From assembly GCA_973895155.1 (NCBI GenBank), contig OZ316892.1:28086001-28150000 (forward strand): a DNA stretch of 64,000 bases. The letters run 5' to 3'. Made by a program: the position numbers and the translations under genes. Shown here piece after piece: positions 50,135 through 61,300 of the stretch. This DNA is from Marsupella aquatica (lineage: Eukaryota > Marchantiophyta). Numbering within the stretch: the first letter of the stretch is position 1; each line of letters opens with the position of its first letter. The notes beneath the pieces are model-generated. The model was given only the letters and a program-made list of their open reading frames with translations, was not told the DNA's origin and did no database searches.

Positions 50135-51252
50135 TACGCTCTTAGAGCCGTCGTTTGTACATAAAAGGGTTGTTGTTCCATCCTCTTTCTCAAAAAGGAG
50201 CAGAGGCTCGAATACTCCTCAACGTTCTCTTCTTGTTGATACGTAGAAAAGCACAACAGAACGTTGCATCTGCAGGGTAAACCTGCAATTAGACACTGAC
50301 GTCATGGTGACACATCATTGCCCATAATTGATCGCAAACGACTGCCCCTTACATTACAGAGAGGAACTGGGAGATCTAGCTTTCTTAGGGCAGTAGTCCT
50401 TTGCGTAACAGTTCTAATGTGATAGACGTATGAGGCAATAATGGAATCAGATATCTTCTCTAGTTGCTTCAAAATTTCCAGCGACTCCATCTCTGTGGTA
50501 TACCTAATGTGGTAGGTCTAGCTCATGCCGTATTTCGATCGTTTTGTTCCCACCCTTGGATGAAGATTTCTGCCAACAATCTTACCAAATATTACATGAG
50601 TAATTAATTGGAAAAAAAGGTTGCTCTATGGCGCTCTTCCCAGACTACCATACGACTCCTCACGACTTGTTGGGTTCGACGGGACTTTGAATGATTGGAT
50701 CTGCGTCTGTCATGGCAGTAGTTAGAATGGCATCAATTTTATTCTCCTCTCTATATCCTATCTATCGGAAATAGGCAATTAGATCATCCAGATCGTATAA
50801 AACCAATCGATGATTGCATCTGCAGTCTATCAGCTGTTTGATCGGACTATGCTGAGCGGCCTGTGATTACAATAAGGATAGTCTGGGTCGGTAAGCAGTA
50901 CCATAGGCCAACCTCTGGCTAGTGCAACCTCAGCTGCTAGCTGCTGCCTTCCACTTAACAGGATCAGGATTAGGAGTACTGAGGCACTTGAACTGAAGTA
51001 TGTCATGAAGGTGGTGTCCCGATGAAACCAGATTACAAATTTCGGATTTGGATCACAGAGATCAGCCCTGCAGCTCAAACTTTGTGGAGGCAATGTAGCA
51101 ATGCAACCTAGACAACGACCAGAGCTGGCCTTATCACAAGCCTTTAATTAAGCACTCAGGAATTTCGAAACAAAGTACATCTGGGTGACATCAGGTAAAC
51201 GTGGCCATTTTGATTTGTGTATAATTATTCTACATCAGATACAAAGGTCTGA
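50135..51252. other. Intergenic DNA between converging genes
   Basis: This 1.1-kb gap separates the stop codons of two convergent genes and must hold both 3' untranslated regions. Open stretches such as 50830-51093 have no recognisable relatives. Confidence 0.5.
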
Positions 51253-54200
51253 TCATGATGACTCTGCCGATGCTTGTGGAGTTGCTGACTGTAGGGTAAT
51301 TAGCCTTTTTGACGCTAGATTGGTGATAGAATCTGCAATCACTCGTGCACTTGTCTTCATATACCCCCCTACACACAATGTTGATTGGATCAGTTCTAGC
51401 ACTAAAATCTATCCGCACTTAAGGTTTAATCTACGAAAAATATTGGGCAAGAGGAGAACAGTCCAGCAAGAAATGGCGATATAGACTCCTGAATTGGCAC
51501 CTTGTTCAGCTGCCTTGGAAGGGAGGTGACTCACCAGAGGTCACCATGACAATCGGAGCTCCCAACTCCTTTGCAAATCTGAACACCATTTCATCACGGC
51601 GTCTAACTCCATCTGCAGAGACCTGCCAAAAGATGACATGGGTTAATCAATGCTGCATGTTTGTCAACTATCGCAGTGTTCCCTAAGTCAGCAAGCATGA
51701 GATTTCATCCAGTTGGGTTTTTGGCAACTACGTTCTGTTAACTCGAGCATTCCTGCTGAGAAGTACAAGAAGGGACAACACAACAGACCGAAGTGTGGAT
51801 CTGGACCACAATTTCGTCTGAAACCAAAAAGGGGTATTCCGAGAATTGAACTCGGGACCTCTTGCACCCTAAGCAAGAATCATACCACTAGACCAAATAC
51901 CCGGCTCGTACAGTGCACCGCAGATTTGCAAACTCTTGCGGTTGTGAGGAGCGGCTGAGGAGTCGAGAACTCACGCAAAGCCTGCCCAGAGGATCGCCAT
52001 CAAGGACGTCGGTACCGGCATTGTACAAAACGTAATCTGGCTGAAACGCCTCTTTTGCACTCTGCTCCAAGCCACACTCATTACATGAAGTTAAGATTGG
52101 GACGATAAGATTGGAGCAGATGAGAAAGACACCCCAGTTTTTGAAGTACTTTGCTATCCCTCTTCTCAAACAAATCATGGAGACGGGGCTAAAACTCCCA
52201 CTTGGGTGAAAAAGAAGACGCTCAGATTCATGCCTGACATTTTCCTGATTATTCTCCCATTTTTTAAGTGGAGGATGTAACACCAAGCTTTTACGGTCGA
52301 TACTCATGAGGGGTATAAGGGGGGAATCTGGCAGGGGGGAGAATTTGCGATACAACCAAGCATTTCAATTGACTGAGAACCCTTTTGGTTATTGTACATA
52401 CCTTCAATTCAGCGTCCAGACGTTGCAGGTATTCCTCCGTGGATGTTCCACTCTGGTAACCCAAAGAAGCAGGTAGTAAATTACAAATTAAAGCTGCAAA
52501 AATAGACACCACAGCCAAATTCTCTTCCACTAAACAAGAGAGCGAAACTGTGGAGATAGGAATCTCGAAGTGTATTTAAAGCTCACCCTAATTTCTACTC
52601 TCTGATTAATTGCCCGCTTGGCCTCTGTATCCTGCACAAGCAGACAATCTGTGAACCTTAGTGGCCTCTTTCTCCCTGAGCGAATCATTCCAAATTTTGA
52701 AGTCGGTAAGTTTTGACACTTACAAAGGGGTAGATGTCACGATTGTACATATCCAGGATGTACACTCTCTCTGCAGCAATGTACAACTCATGGGTTAAGT
52801 GAGCACTCATTTTCAATAGAGCTGAGAAGATTAACCCTAAATCCTAAGCTGAAAGTCAAGCCATGTGATAAAATATTTATCCCACATGCCAGGTTTTCCC
52901 CACTAAGAAAGAAAGAAAGAAAGTTTAAAAAGTTATCTCTTTGTTTCACTCATTTTTTGGGTATTCAACTTAAAAATAAAACAATACTATACAATCATAG
53001 CACCAAAACAGAACCTTAATTAAGAAAAGACTCCAGGTAAAGAAACAAGTGCAATACCATCGTTTGAAAAATCCCGCTCATGACCATTACCCTGGTGTGC
53101 ATCCAAGTCGATTATCATAACCCTGTCAAACAAATTCAAAGCCATGCAATCAAAGGCGGGCATTGCTTATTGTAATGAACCCTATTAACTTGTGAAATAG
53201 GTCTTGTGGGAACGATTTCACCCGATTTGCTGAGAACGCATGAAGTATTCAGGTAAACACACAAGGGGAGGAAAGTACTTAGAAATAGAGAGCTGGGAAA
53301 ATGCAAACTGGATGCACAGAGTGATGTCAGCATAGACACAGAAACCTCCCCCTCTGTATCCACAGCAATGATGAAAACCACCTCCCAGATTGATTGCCCA
53401 TCCCCTCTCCTTTGCAAGTTTTCCTGCCAAGACGGTTCCTCCTACCTGTCAACAAGATGCCAAAAAGCAAATGATGCCTTCTCAACTGGTCTTTTGTGCA
53501 ACCCATGAATGCCGTGCAACCATTGAATACAAAGCTGAATTTCAAATCACCCAAAGAAGTACCTCGGTAATTTAACTTCAGTGAGAAAGACATGTTGAAA
53601 TATTTATGGTGGTGGAAGGGTGGGACAAGCATGAACCCACCAGTTGAAAGCTACCTGTTTCCGGAATGGTTGAAGAACCTGACGTTTAACAATTGAGTTT
53701 GGCAGCAGTGCTACAGGTGGCACCTACACAACAGGAGAGTATTTTCAATATTTAGATTGCGTTGCTGAAAGAATACGTCATATTTTTTTATCAAACTTTC
53801 AAGCAATTTTCATTGAGGGAAAGTTTTCAAGCTCTGCGTGCGATAAATTTCCTTTGTGTTTCCCGTCCTACAGTAATCTTCTTCAGTCAAGACGGGGAGA
53901 CTAGGAGACGAGAAGGAGGACAAATGGATACTGCTCTATCGCAAACGAAACGGAGACGAATCACCAAAATTCGAAGCTCAGGTTTACCAAATCAGGCCAT
54001 TGGATCTCAAATTATCATATTATGCGAAAAACTAGCTGATTGAACCATGCTCTCTGAGCAAAAAGTAGCAATCGTAAAAAATCCTCTTGAGACCAAATTG
54101 ACGAACTGAAAGACTTCAACAAAAAATGAATGCATGAACGAATTAATCACTGTTTGGGTCTAGAATTTGTGAGATTCCTGCCTTGAACGAATGACTTGGA

Positions 54201-55588
54201 ATTTAAAACAATAAGGACAATTTCTATGGTTTAGGAAAGATTGCTATACAGAACCTCAATGATTGAAGCAACGTTAAAACTGCTTCGTAAGCTCTGCAGA
54301 TAGTTCTCTGTATGAACCTGCAACAGCAATATATAATTTTTCTTAACATCTTAACTGCAGACTTGTCATCAAAATAATACAGGCAATTCGGCAGTGAAAA
54401 ATAACATGATATCACAAAGGCGCGAGACCATGAAAGCAGAATGAATGCTAGATGAAATGTTAATACCACAAGCAGGTCCTCTTTGGTTGCTTCAGCAGGT
54501 TCAACGATTCTGCTTGCATCTACGACATTCTCGTTGACCAAAAAGTCCCGAATGCGTCCCCACTTTGCTGAGTCGAACGGATGACTACCAACAAGACGCA
54601 TATCATACTCCATCTCTCCTTTACCATCCAGCATTAACATAAAATCTTGCATTCATACATTGAGCAATATGCTGGGCAAAGCGAGTATTTCAAGAGTAGG
54701 GAGAGCGCGATATCATGTGTTCGAGAACTCACAGCTTCTCCAGGCCGATGAAGCCAATGTTATAAGCAGAAGAATAAACCAAAGGCTCCTGCAATGGAAT
54801 CCACAACCCAATCAAACTCTTGATATAAAATTCACAGACCAATTATTGCAAATATCCACAAGCCTTCTTTTACTCAAGAACCCACCTTGCAATGCTGATA
54901 ACGCCTTTTAGCTTGGAGTTGAGTTCAAACGACAATTCTTGGATGGGTATTAGTGGGAAAAACTGGATAAAAAGAGCAAGGGACCAACCGGTCCAACCTA
55001 ACCTCCCCATCACTCTCACAGAAGTAAGCGTCGCAATAGCATCAAGACGCTAAAGGAGATTTTCCCGTTGATTAACAGAGAGTTCAATCAGAATGCAGCA
55101 ACACAGAAAATTGGAAAATAAGGATGTTTTACAGCATATCTCTGGAAAATGGCAGGGCATGCAGAACCTACAGTAAGGAGAACCCTCCGATTCTGTACAC
55201 GAACAATGACAATACATTGATTGACATTCTATTGAGTGAGTGAGATTCCATTGAGTCAAGCTCTAGCTTTAGAACCTGCATTCGGTCCATCCATGATAGT
55301 GACTCACATTACATTGAGCCGCACATTGATAAGTTTTTACCTTCATAAGCAACTGCCTGCTCCAATCTCTCATAACCAATTTCGCCAGGAGGCCACAAAC
55401 AGAGTGTTGGAATTCCTTAGGAAAATTCCGAAATTCAAGTGGAATTCAAGCATGACCCGACGAGCCACTTACAGCTCCAGACGCACCTTGTCTGGAGTGA
55501 CCTGAATGTAGAGAGAACTGGAGAGAATCCTGCGCTGTCTTTTATCCTCTGGTGATTCTTCTGCAATCTGCGCACGCCCGCTAGACAT
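51253..55588 (-). CDS. HDA2: Class IV histone deacetylase, HDA2/HDAC11 type (13 exons)
   Basis: Zinc-dependent lysine deacetylase of the HDAC11-like class. Exons in transcript order: 55588-55487, 54788-54733, 54584-54467, 54317-54255, 53723-53655, 53445-53279, 53122-53058, 52770-52724, 52631-52587, 52452-52402, 52061-51975, 51622-51535, 51368-51253. All phases close, giving about 357 residues, the length of the family. Catalytic features are intact: the His pair H161-H162 in GGGFHH, zinc ligands D199 and H201 in IDLDAHQGNGH, D279 in NAGTDVLDGDPLG, and Y322 in SGGYMKT. An in-frame ATG eight codons upstream (55612) is an alternative start. Intron 11 contains a tRNA-Pro gene and intron 4 a 289-bp dispersed repeat. 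The acceptor of exon 11 could also lie three bases upstream (NAGNAG-like). Confidence 0.95.
51826..51830 (-). terminator. RNA polymerase III terminator of the tRNA-Pro gene
   Basis: Five T residues on the minus strand follow directly after the discriminator base of the tRNA gene, as expected for Pol III termination. Confidence 0.8.
51831..51902 (-). tRNA. tRNA-Pro(AGG)
   Basis: The minus strand folds into a complete 72-nt cloverleaf. The acceptor stem GGGTATT/AATACCC, anticodon stem CTTGC/GCAAG and T stem CCGAG/CTCGG all pair perfectly. The anticodon loop TTAGGGT gives anticodon AGG (read as IGG after editing), decoding CCU, CCC and CCA. The rest, including GGTCTAGTGGTATGATTC, matches the plant tRNA-Pro pattern as I remember it. 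The discriminator is C and no CCA is encoded. The T loop has TTCAATT. A T5 terminator follows at once. It sits inside intron 11 of the HDA2-like gene, on the same strand. Confidence 0.94.
52906..52924 (+). repeat. (GAAA)n microsatellite in an HDA2-like intron
   Basis: About four to five GAAA units within intron 7 (between exons at 53058 and 52770). Confidence 0.85.
53873..54161 (+). repeat. 289-bp dispersed repeat, copy 1 (intron 4 of the HDA2-like gene)
   Basis: Nearly identical to 61633-61921; both run from GTAATCTTCTTCAGTCAAGAC to CACTGTTTGGGTCT and differ by a handful of substitutions and small indels. Both lie antisense within an intron. On the plus strand both keep the same 39-codon frame (MDTALSQTKRRR...CEKLAD, stop) with the same ends; copy 1 has it at about 53924-54043. 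I see no terminal inverted repeat, poly(A) tail or target-site duplication. Confidence 0.93.
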
Positions 55589-55870
55589 GGAGAATGGAAG
55601 GCAGCGACACATTGGGAGACCAACAACAGGAGAAGTGGATTGAGAAGGAGGCGGACAAGAGAAATTGTTCTTCTGCCGTTGCAGCTTCTGCCTGTCGCTT
55701 CCTTTCCTGGTCTCTGTCGTTACTGTGAGGAGTGGGGCTATGCAAATTCTTGCGAGAGTTGCCCACATCGTGCAAGGAAGAATGGATTCCTTGGCAATTG
55801 AACAAAGCTCGGAACGGAGCTCAACTAAAGCCCACAGAAGAATTCTACAGGAGTGGACTGTATTGACTCC
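55589..55870 (-). promoter_or_regulatory. Probable 5' leader/promoter of the HDA2-like gene
   Basis: Sequence upstream of the minus-strand start codon at 55588. It contains an in-frame upstream ATG at 55612. No TATA box could be assigned with confidence. Confidence 0.35.
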
Positions 55871-56100
55871 TTTCTTGTGTTTTAAGATGTGTTGGAATCT
55901 CACCGGGCCACTTGTTTCACATGATCCTTTTCCTTTTCCTTTTTGTCTCCAAAGGAAATTGCATAACTCTAAGCTTCCATAGACGAAGCTTTTGTGGGCA
56001 TCCTGCCTTTCGTCTTGAGATGTGCTGGAATCTCACTGGGCCACTTGGTTGATACGATTATTTTTTCTTATCTTTTGTGTTCTCCAAAGGAAATTTGCAT
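55871..56100 (+). repeat. Imperfect direct repeat, about 95 bp units, offset 132 bp
   Basis: GATGTG(T/C)TGGAATCTCAC(C/T)GGGCCACTTG at 55886 and 56018, both followed by T-rich sequence and TCTCCAAAGGAAATT. The units have diverged by substitutions and an indel. Confidence 0.85.
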
Positions 56101-56224
56101 GAAAATAAATTCCTCTAGACCCAGGTGTTTGGTAAATGCTTGGATGGACTACTGCACCCCATGTGAACCACTCTGAGCCGTCAGTTTTCTCTATGATAAT
56201 ATCTTTCCTTTGTTCTAGCAAAAT

Positions 56225-56715
56225 TACTCCTGCCCTGAAGCCTCTTCATGAGGACCCCTTGTTATTGATTCCTGTAGCTTAGTACAGAGTGTAAGCAACT
56301 TGGGAAATGATAACAAATGTGGAAGGATGACAGACGAGCACCAAACAACTACAGTAGGTTTTTGTCCCAAAAGATGAGCATGAGGGAAGGGTTTCCAAGA
56401 AGTTGGGGAGTTGTGACTATTTCTAACCAAAGCAAACTGGAGATTCTTGGGGTGTGACAAAAGTTTGTTGGGCAGGAGTTCCAGTTATGCTCTTCTTGAA
56501 ATGCATTCCTGCCCTTCAACCATCTCTTGTAGAACCCTTGTAATTGATTCCTGTAGCTTGGTACAGAGTTTAGCAACTTGGAAAATGACAACAAATTGGG
56601 ATGGATGACAGATGAGCACCCAACAAGTAGGTTTTGTCCCACAAGATGAGCATGAGGGAGGCCTTACAGGAAGTTGGGGGCTTGTGACTGTTTTTCCCCA
56701 AGAAAACTCAAGAGC
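56225..56715 (+). repeat. Imperfect tandem duplication, about 215 bp units, offset about 279 bp
   Basis: The segment 56225-56445 recurs at 56504-56715. Shared blocks include ATTGATTCCTGTAGCTT, GGATGACAGA(C/T)GAGCACC and AAGATGAGCATGAGGGA. Offsets change from 279 to 272 bases along the alignment through small indels. The repeat lies upstream of the HDA2-like gene. Confidence 0.88.
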
Positions 56716-56910
56716 CAATTAGACCCAAATATTTTGAAGTCACTTCAACATATTCAATAAATAGAAGTCCCTTGAATGAAAGGGCCAAAGTTTAGAAATG
56801 TTTGGACCACCTCTAGAGGGGGTCCAAAATTCTATACAAACTAAGCTCTCCACATCAGCTTGTGCTTGCCATGTAGGATGGGTAGATATCATACCTGAAA
56901 TAGCCTCCAA

Positions 56911-57063
56911 GTTCTTGTAAAGCGAATAGCAATCATCTCCACCCATTAAATGATCCAAATTGTTCTTGTAAAGCCAATAGCAATCATCTCCACCCATTAA
57001 ATGATCCAAATTGTTCTTGTAAAGCCAATAGCAATCATCTCCACCCATTAAATGATCCAAATT
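56911..57063 (+). repeat. 51-bp minisatellite, three units
   Basis: Units begin GTTCTTGTAAAGC at 56911, 56962 and 57013. They are almost identical (one base differs in unit 1). Because 51 is a multiple of three, the minus strand shows a repeated 17-residue peptide (NNLDHLMGGDDCYWLYK). Nothing suggests that this is a real gene. Confidence 0.95.
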
Positions 57064-58317
57064 TAAATTCAACGGGAATAAAATGAAGCACAGAGCCATT
57101 TCCACTCATTCTACAGTCCAGGTTAATCTCAAAGAGGCAATGTACACAGGACATATTGTAAAAGGCACCCTTAGGAACTCAAGAAAAGTCATCCTAGTTC
57201 AAAGGTGGGCGATACCCTGAGCATTTGTGAAAAGACATTTCCAAGAGAATGCAACTCAAGTGGGGGAATGGATGGGGTTTTTTTAAGGATGAAGGCAATC
57301 TAGAGATCTTTAAGGAGTGGAAGTTTCGTGATCCACGATCAAAACTGGCTGAAATCAAAATCTCTGGAACGAGCATCACACAAGGCGATGAAATTTTTGG
57401 AGAGATATTCACAAGTAAAGCCTCATGTGGCTGCCACACCCTTCTTGGGAGTTAGACCTCTCATAACCTTGGTTCAATTGCGTGCTTCAATTCGATGGGC
57501 AGAATTTTAGTAGTTCACCTAAATGCGTGAGAAAGATTGCTCGAGCGGAAAGCAGACCCACAACTCAATTAACGTCCGAGGAAGCTTCAACTTCAAGTAC
57601 AAGCATTCAAGGAAGGGCAGTTCATTCATTAGGCGCCAAGGGTTGACAATACAACCTCTACAAAAATAAGAAGGTACACAATGCGGGCAAGGGAGAAGTA
57701 AAGATGAAACTCCTGCACTCGGAGAGAGTGTCAAGGAGAATAAGATTAAGACACTGCTCCTCGAACTCAAATCCGACTTGACAATTGATTGCCGTATATC
57801 CAAGACTGCTGTCCGCACTTAGCCACCAGAGAAACTGTAGACCTTCCAGGAAAGCGAAGGCGAAAAGAGGATAGACACTTGCGGATGCTGAAGTTTTGAG
57901 CGCTTTAATCCATCCACTGGATTGTTCCAAAGTCACTGAATGAATTTGAGCGCTTCAATTCATCCGGTGAGTTGCGAAGAGTAGATATACGAGATCAGCT
58001 TATTCTTCCCAACTCACTGGATGAATTCAAAGTAACTAAGCTATATCTTGGGCCAGCCTCGGCTTGATTTCCACCAACACAAAGCCCAGAAAAAGTTCGT
58101 TGAAATATCCTACAAAACACCCTTTAACCACCGTGGACGAGTACTTCGCTGTGTCGTTACCCATTTCACTTTGAAATGCTCGTCTCTGCCACTCGTAGTG
58201 TGGAAACCTCACTAGTCAGTTGAAGGTCTTTCTTCAATTGCCGATTCTAACCACTGAAAAAATAACTACTGCTAGTCATCTCCCCCTGAAGATCAGTTCT
58301 TTGGTGAGACGCTTTTT
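57064..58317. other. Intergenic DNA downstream of the S1-domain gene
   Basis: No conserved coding segment on either strand. The part nearest 58318 presumably contains the 3' untranslated region of the minus-strand S1-domain gene. Confidence 0.5.
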
Positions 58318-61300
58318 TTAAGGCACTCGGCCAGTGACTCTCTGCACAGCAGCCTTAATCCCTTCCCTATCAAGCGAGGAATTCAGATAAACTTCCTGCA
58401 CCTGCAAAAAAGTCATACACGAGAGCAATTATCTATAACGCATGCACCAAAACTTAGCAGTTTGCACAGAATCAGAAGGTAAGGGAAGAATAATTTTGGG
58501 CAATTAATAATCAGTTGGGAAAGTAGCAATCGAAATTATTCCATGGTAGTTTTTACGTCTATCACAGTCGTGATACAGCTCGTAAACTGAACCCACTCAA
58601 TGGATACTTTCTTTATAGATTTCCTCTGAATGGTTCAAGGGGTGCAAGCAAGATAAAATTACGTCTCTATGATTAGTACAAGGACGGGTCTCACCTGTCT
58701 GCCGGCCCGAGCTAGAAGAGTGAATCTTCCCGCTTCACCAGATGCCTATTTCGTCAACGTCAGAGACATGAATTAGTAGAGGATTCAAGTGTCCACTGGG
58801 ACTAGTCTGGCCAAAGGATCAACAAGACTTCTTAAAGTCAAAAATCGCAACGTACTCATTGGTATACACAGTCTTAAGTCGAAAGTAAATTAAGAAACCT
58901 GATCACTAGCAGAAAACATTTTACAACTTTAGAATACAGAGCTTCCAACAATTACTTGCAGAATTGCTGCAGAGTATGAAAATGCAACCCAAGAACTGGA
59001 AGATTCTCACATTAGATAGCCAGAGCTCTAAATCTTGAGAGACGACTCGTTTTTCTAGTGCTTGCCGACCAAGGGATACTTCAGTAATCCTGCACAATTA
59101 GAAGTCACAAGTCCACTTGTCATCCACATTGATCTGAGATTCCTACCTCCGGCTCAAGGTCCAATATTCCAAACCTTGCAGAACTAACTTACTGAGCTAT
59201 GAAATGTCCAGATTTTGAGTTCCACCTGCTACGAAAGAACTCACCCTTCCTCCTGCAACATATATTCACATATCTGCTCTAATCCTGGCAATTGTGTTCC
59301 AATGAGCTCTGCCTCCGAGTTAGATGGATCTTCCTGTCATTAGACATGCCAGTAAACCCCCAGTGAGAGAAGACACACAGCTGCCCTAAACTTCCATTGG
59401 ATCGAGTCGATTCACAACGGTGCACTGACAACAGCGGCAGGGAACAACCTACAAGAGAGACCTTGCTCAATGAACAGCCTTGACGACTGGGCCCATAAGT
59501 CATTGTGCAACAAAAGGATTTGGAGATTACTTGAGATGGCATAAGTGTGTCAAGTGTTTCCAGTAGGGGATCTGCCTGCAGCTGTTTAATAGACAAAGCG
59601 ATCTTTGACTTTTTCCTGCAGCACAACAGTCGAGCAAGTAGAAGGTTTAGGGTTGAAAAAAAGCACGTTCCCCGTCGAGAGCAGACAAGTCAGCGTGACA
59701 AGCCATTGCAACACTCAACTGAAGTACTAAACCAAATTAAATATAACAAGCGAGATCATGGCAACAATATTGAGAATACGACCAACCTGTCAACTTGAAT
59801 CACTTTCACCTGGACTTCCTGGCCTTGTGCAATAAAATCCTGGGGAAAAGGTACCGGATCCCAGGAGAGCTCGGTAACATGGACCAAGCCACTCACTGGA
59901 TAGGAACCTACACGACCACGAAGCAGTACTCAAACACTTTAGGACAAACATTCTTGCAGATGTTGCTTGAGACTGCAAGTAAAGCTTGCTGCAAACATGT
60001 GTTCTTTTGCCTCCCGATAAATAGCTTTCGACTACACCACCGGGAAATGTATTTTAGGTCGATGTTTGCCAGCAAGGAGAAGCTTAGTAGGAAGCTACAA
60101 ATCCTACATTCTCAAGTTCATCAAATTTTTCGTATTGTAATACGTAGTGGTGCATGATTTCAGTGTGGATTTCTTGTCAACTTCTTTCCCCTAAAGGAAC
60201 TTCTACGGGTGTAGGATAGAGGAAAGAAAGTGACTCACCATCTGGGAATTGTAAATCCACAAAGGCTCCGTAATCGGTTACAAAATTAACTTTTCCTTGA
60301 TAAGTGTCGCCTTCATTTATTTTCTGTATGATTTCAACCAGCACAGCTTGCTTCTCAGAGACAATCAGCCTCCTCTCAGCCTCCACACATTCAATTACCT
60401 GCCAGTTTAACCAAGGAACAAAACCCGCCAAATAGCAAAAACACTCATTATTCCATGACTTCTTAAATGAGGGTCAAAAGAAGAGAACTTTGGCGCACAT
60501 AACAGTACGATCGAGTTAAAAGTGGTTTCATTTCATATTTCTCTTTTGCACCCATTCCCTAGATAAGTTTTCAGAGGGCATCAACAACAAAGAAAGTCCG
60601 GTTTACAGCAGCTTCCAGAACCTAACTCAGCGGTGAAGCAAATGAAAGCAACAAAAGGCGAAGGATCGGTATACAGCACAGGGTCTGTGACTTGAAGACT
60701 ACAACTCGGAGGTCACAAATGCCGCTAAAAGCCCACATACCTTGACAGAAACAAAACCCCCGACAAGCTCATTTCCGACTTCACCTATCGTCTTACTTCC
60801 ATCTGAAAAGAACTCAGAAATGCATTCCAGATGGTCAGCAAATTGAACACAGAAGACATATGCAATGGATTTGTATCCAAGTTAGTTCACAATATTATAT
60901 AATTCTTTATGAAGTGGTGGGATCTTCGAAGGCGAACAAAGTGTCATCCATAAATAAATCATAAATTACCTCGACTCGACGTTTTACTAACAGTTTTGGC
61001 TCTACCAAACCGTCTCATCTGTTACGCTTTATCTTTACATTTAGATTCCCAAACTTAAAATAATGCCAGTCTCTCAATTTTACAGCATTAAGGTTCTCTT
61101 ATTGAAGTCGACATCATGAATCATGCAGTCATTCCTTGATGCATTCCGCGCGCCAAGTCTACAGGAAGAGAAACTAAGAAAACAGTAAGTCAACGTTGAA
61201 CATCTGGAACCTTTAGGTACGCGAGCCCCGCTCAATTGCGAGAACGGCAAGAAGCCTTGCAGTGAGTTAATGCGCACCAATAATCCCCCGCTATTGCAAC

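Noticed and set aside
56740-57105. Minus-strand frame with a threefold repeated 17-residue peptide
   Set aside because: The peptide repeat follows from a 51-bp minisatellite (a multiple of three). There is no signal of a gene around it.
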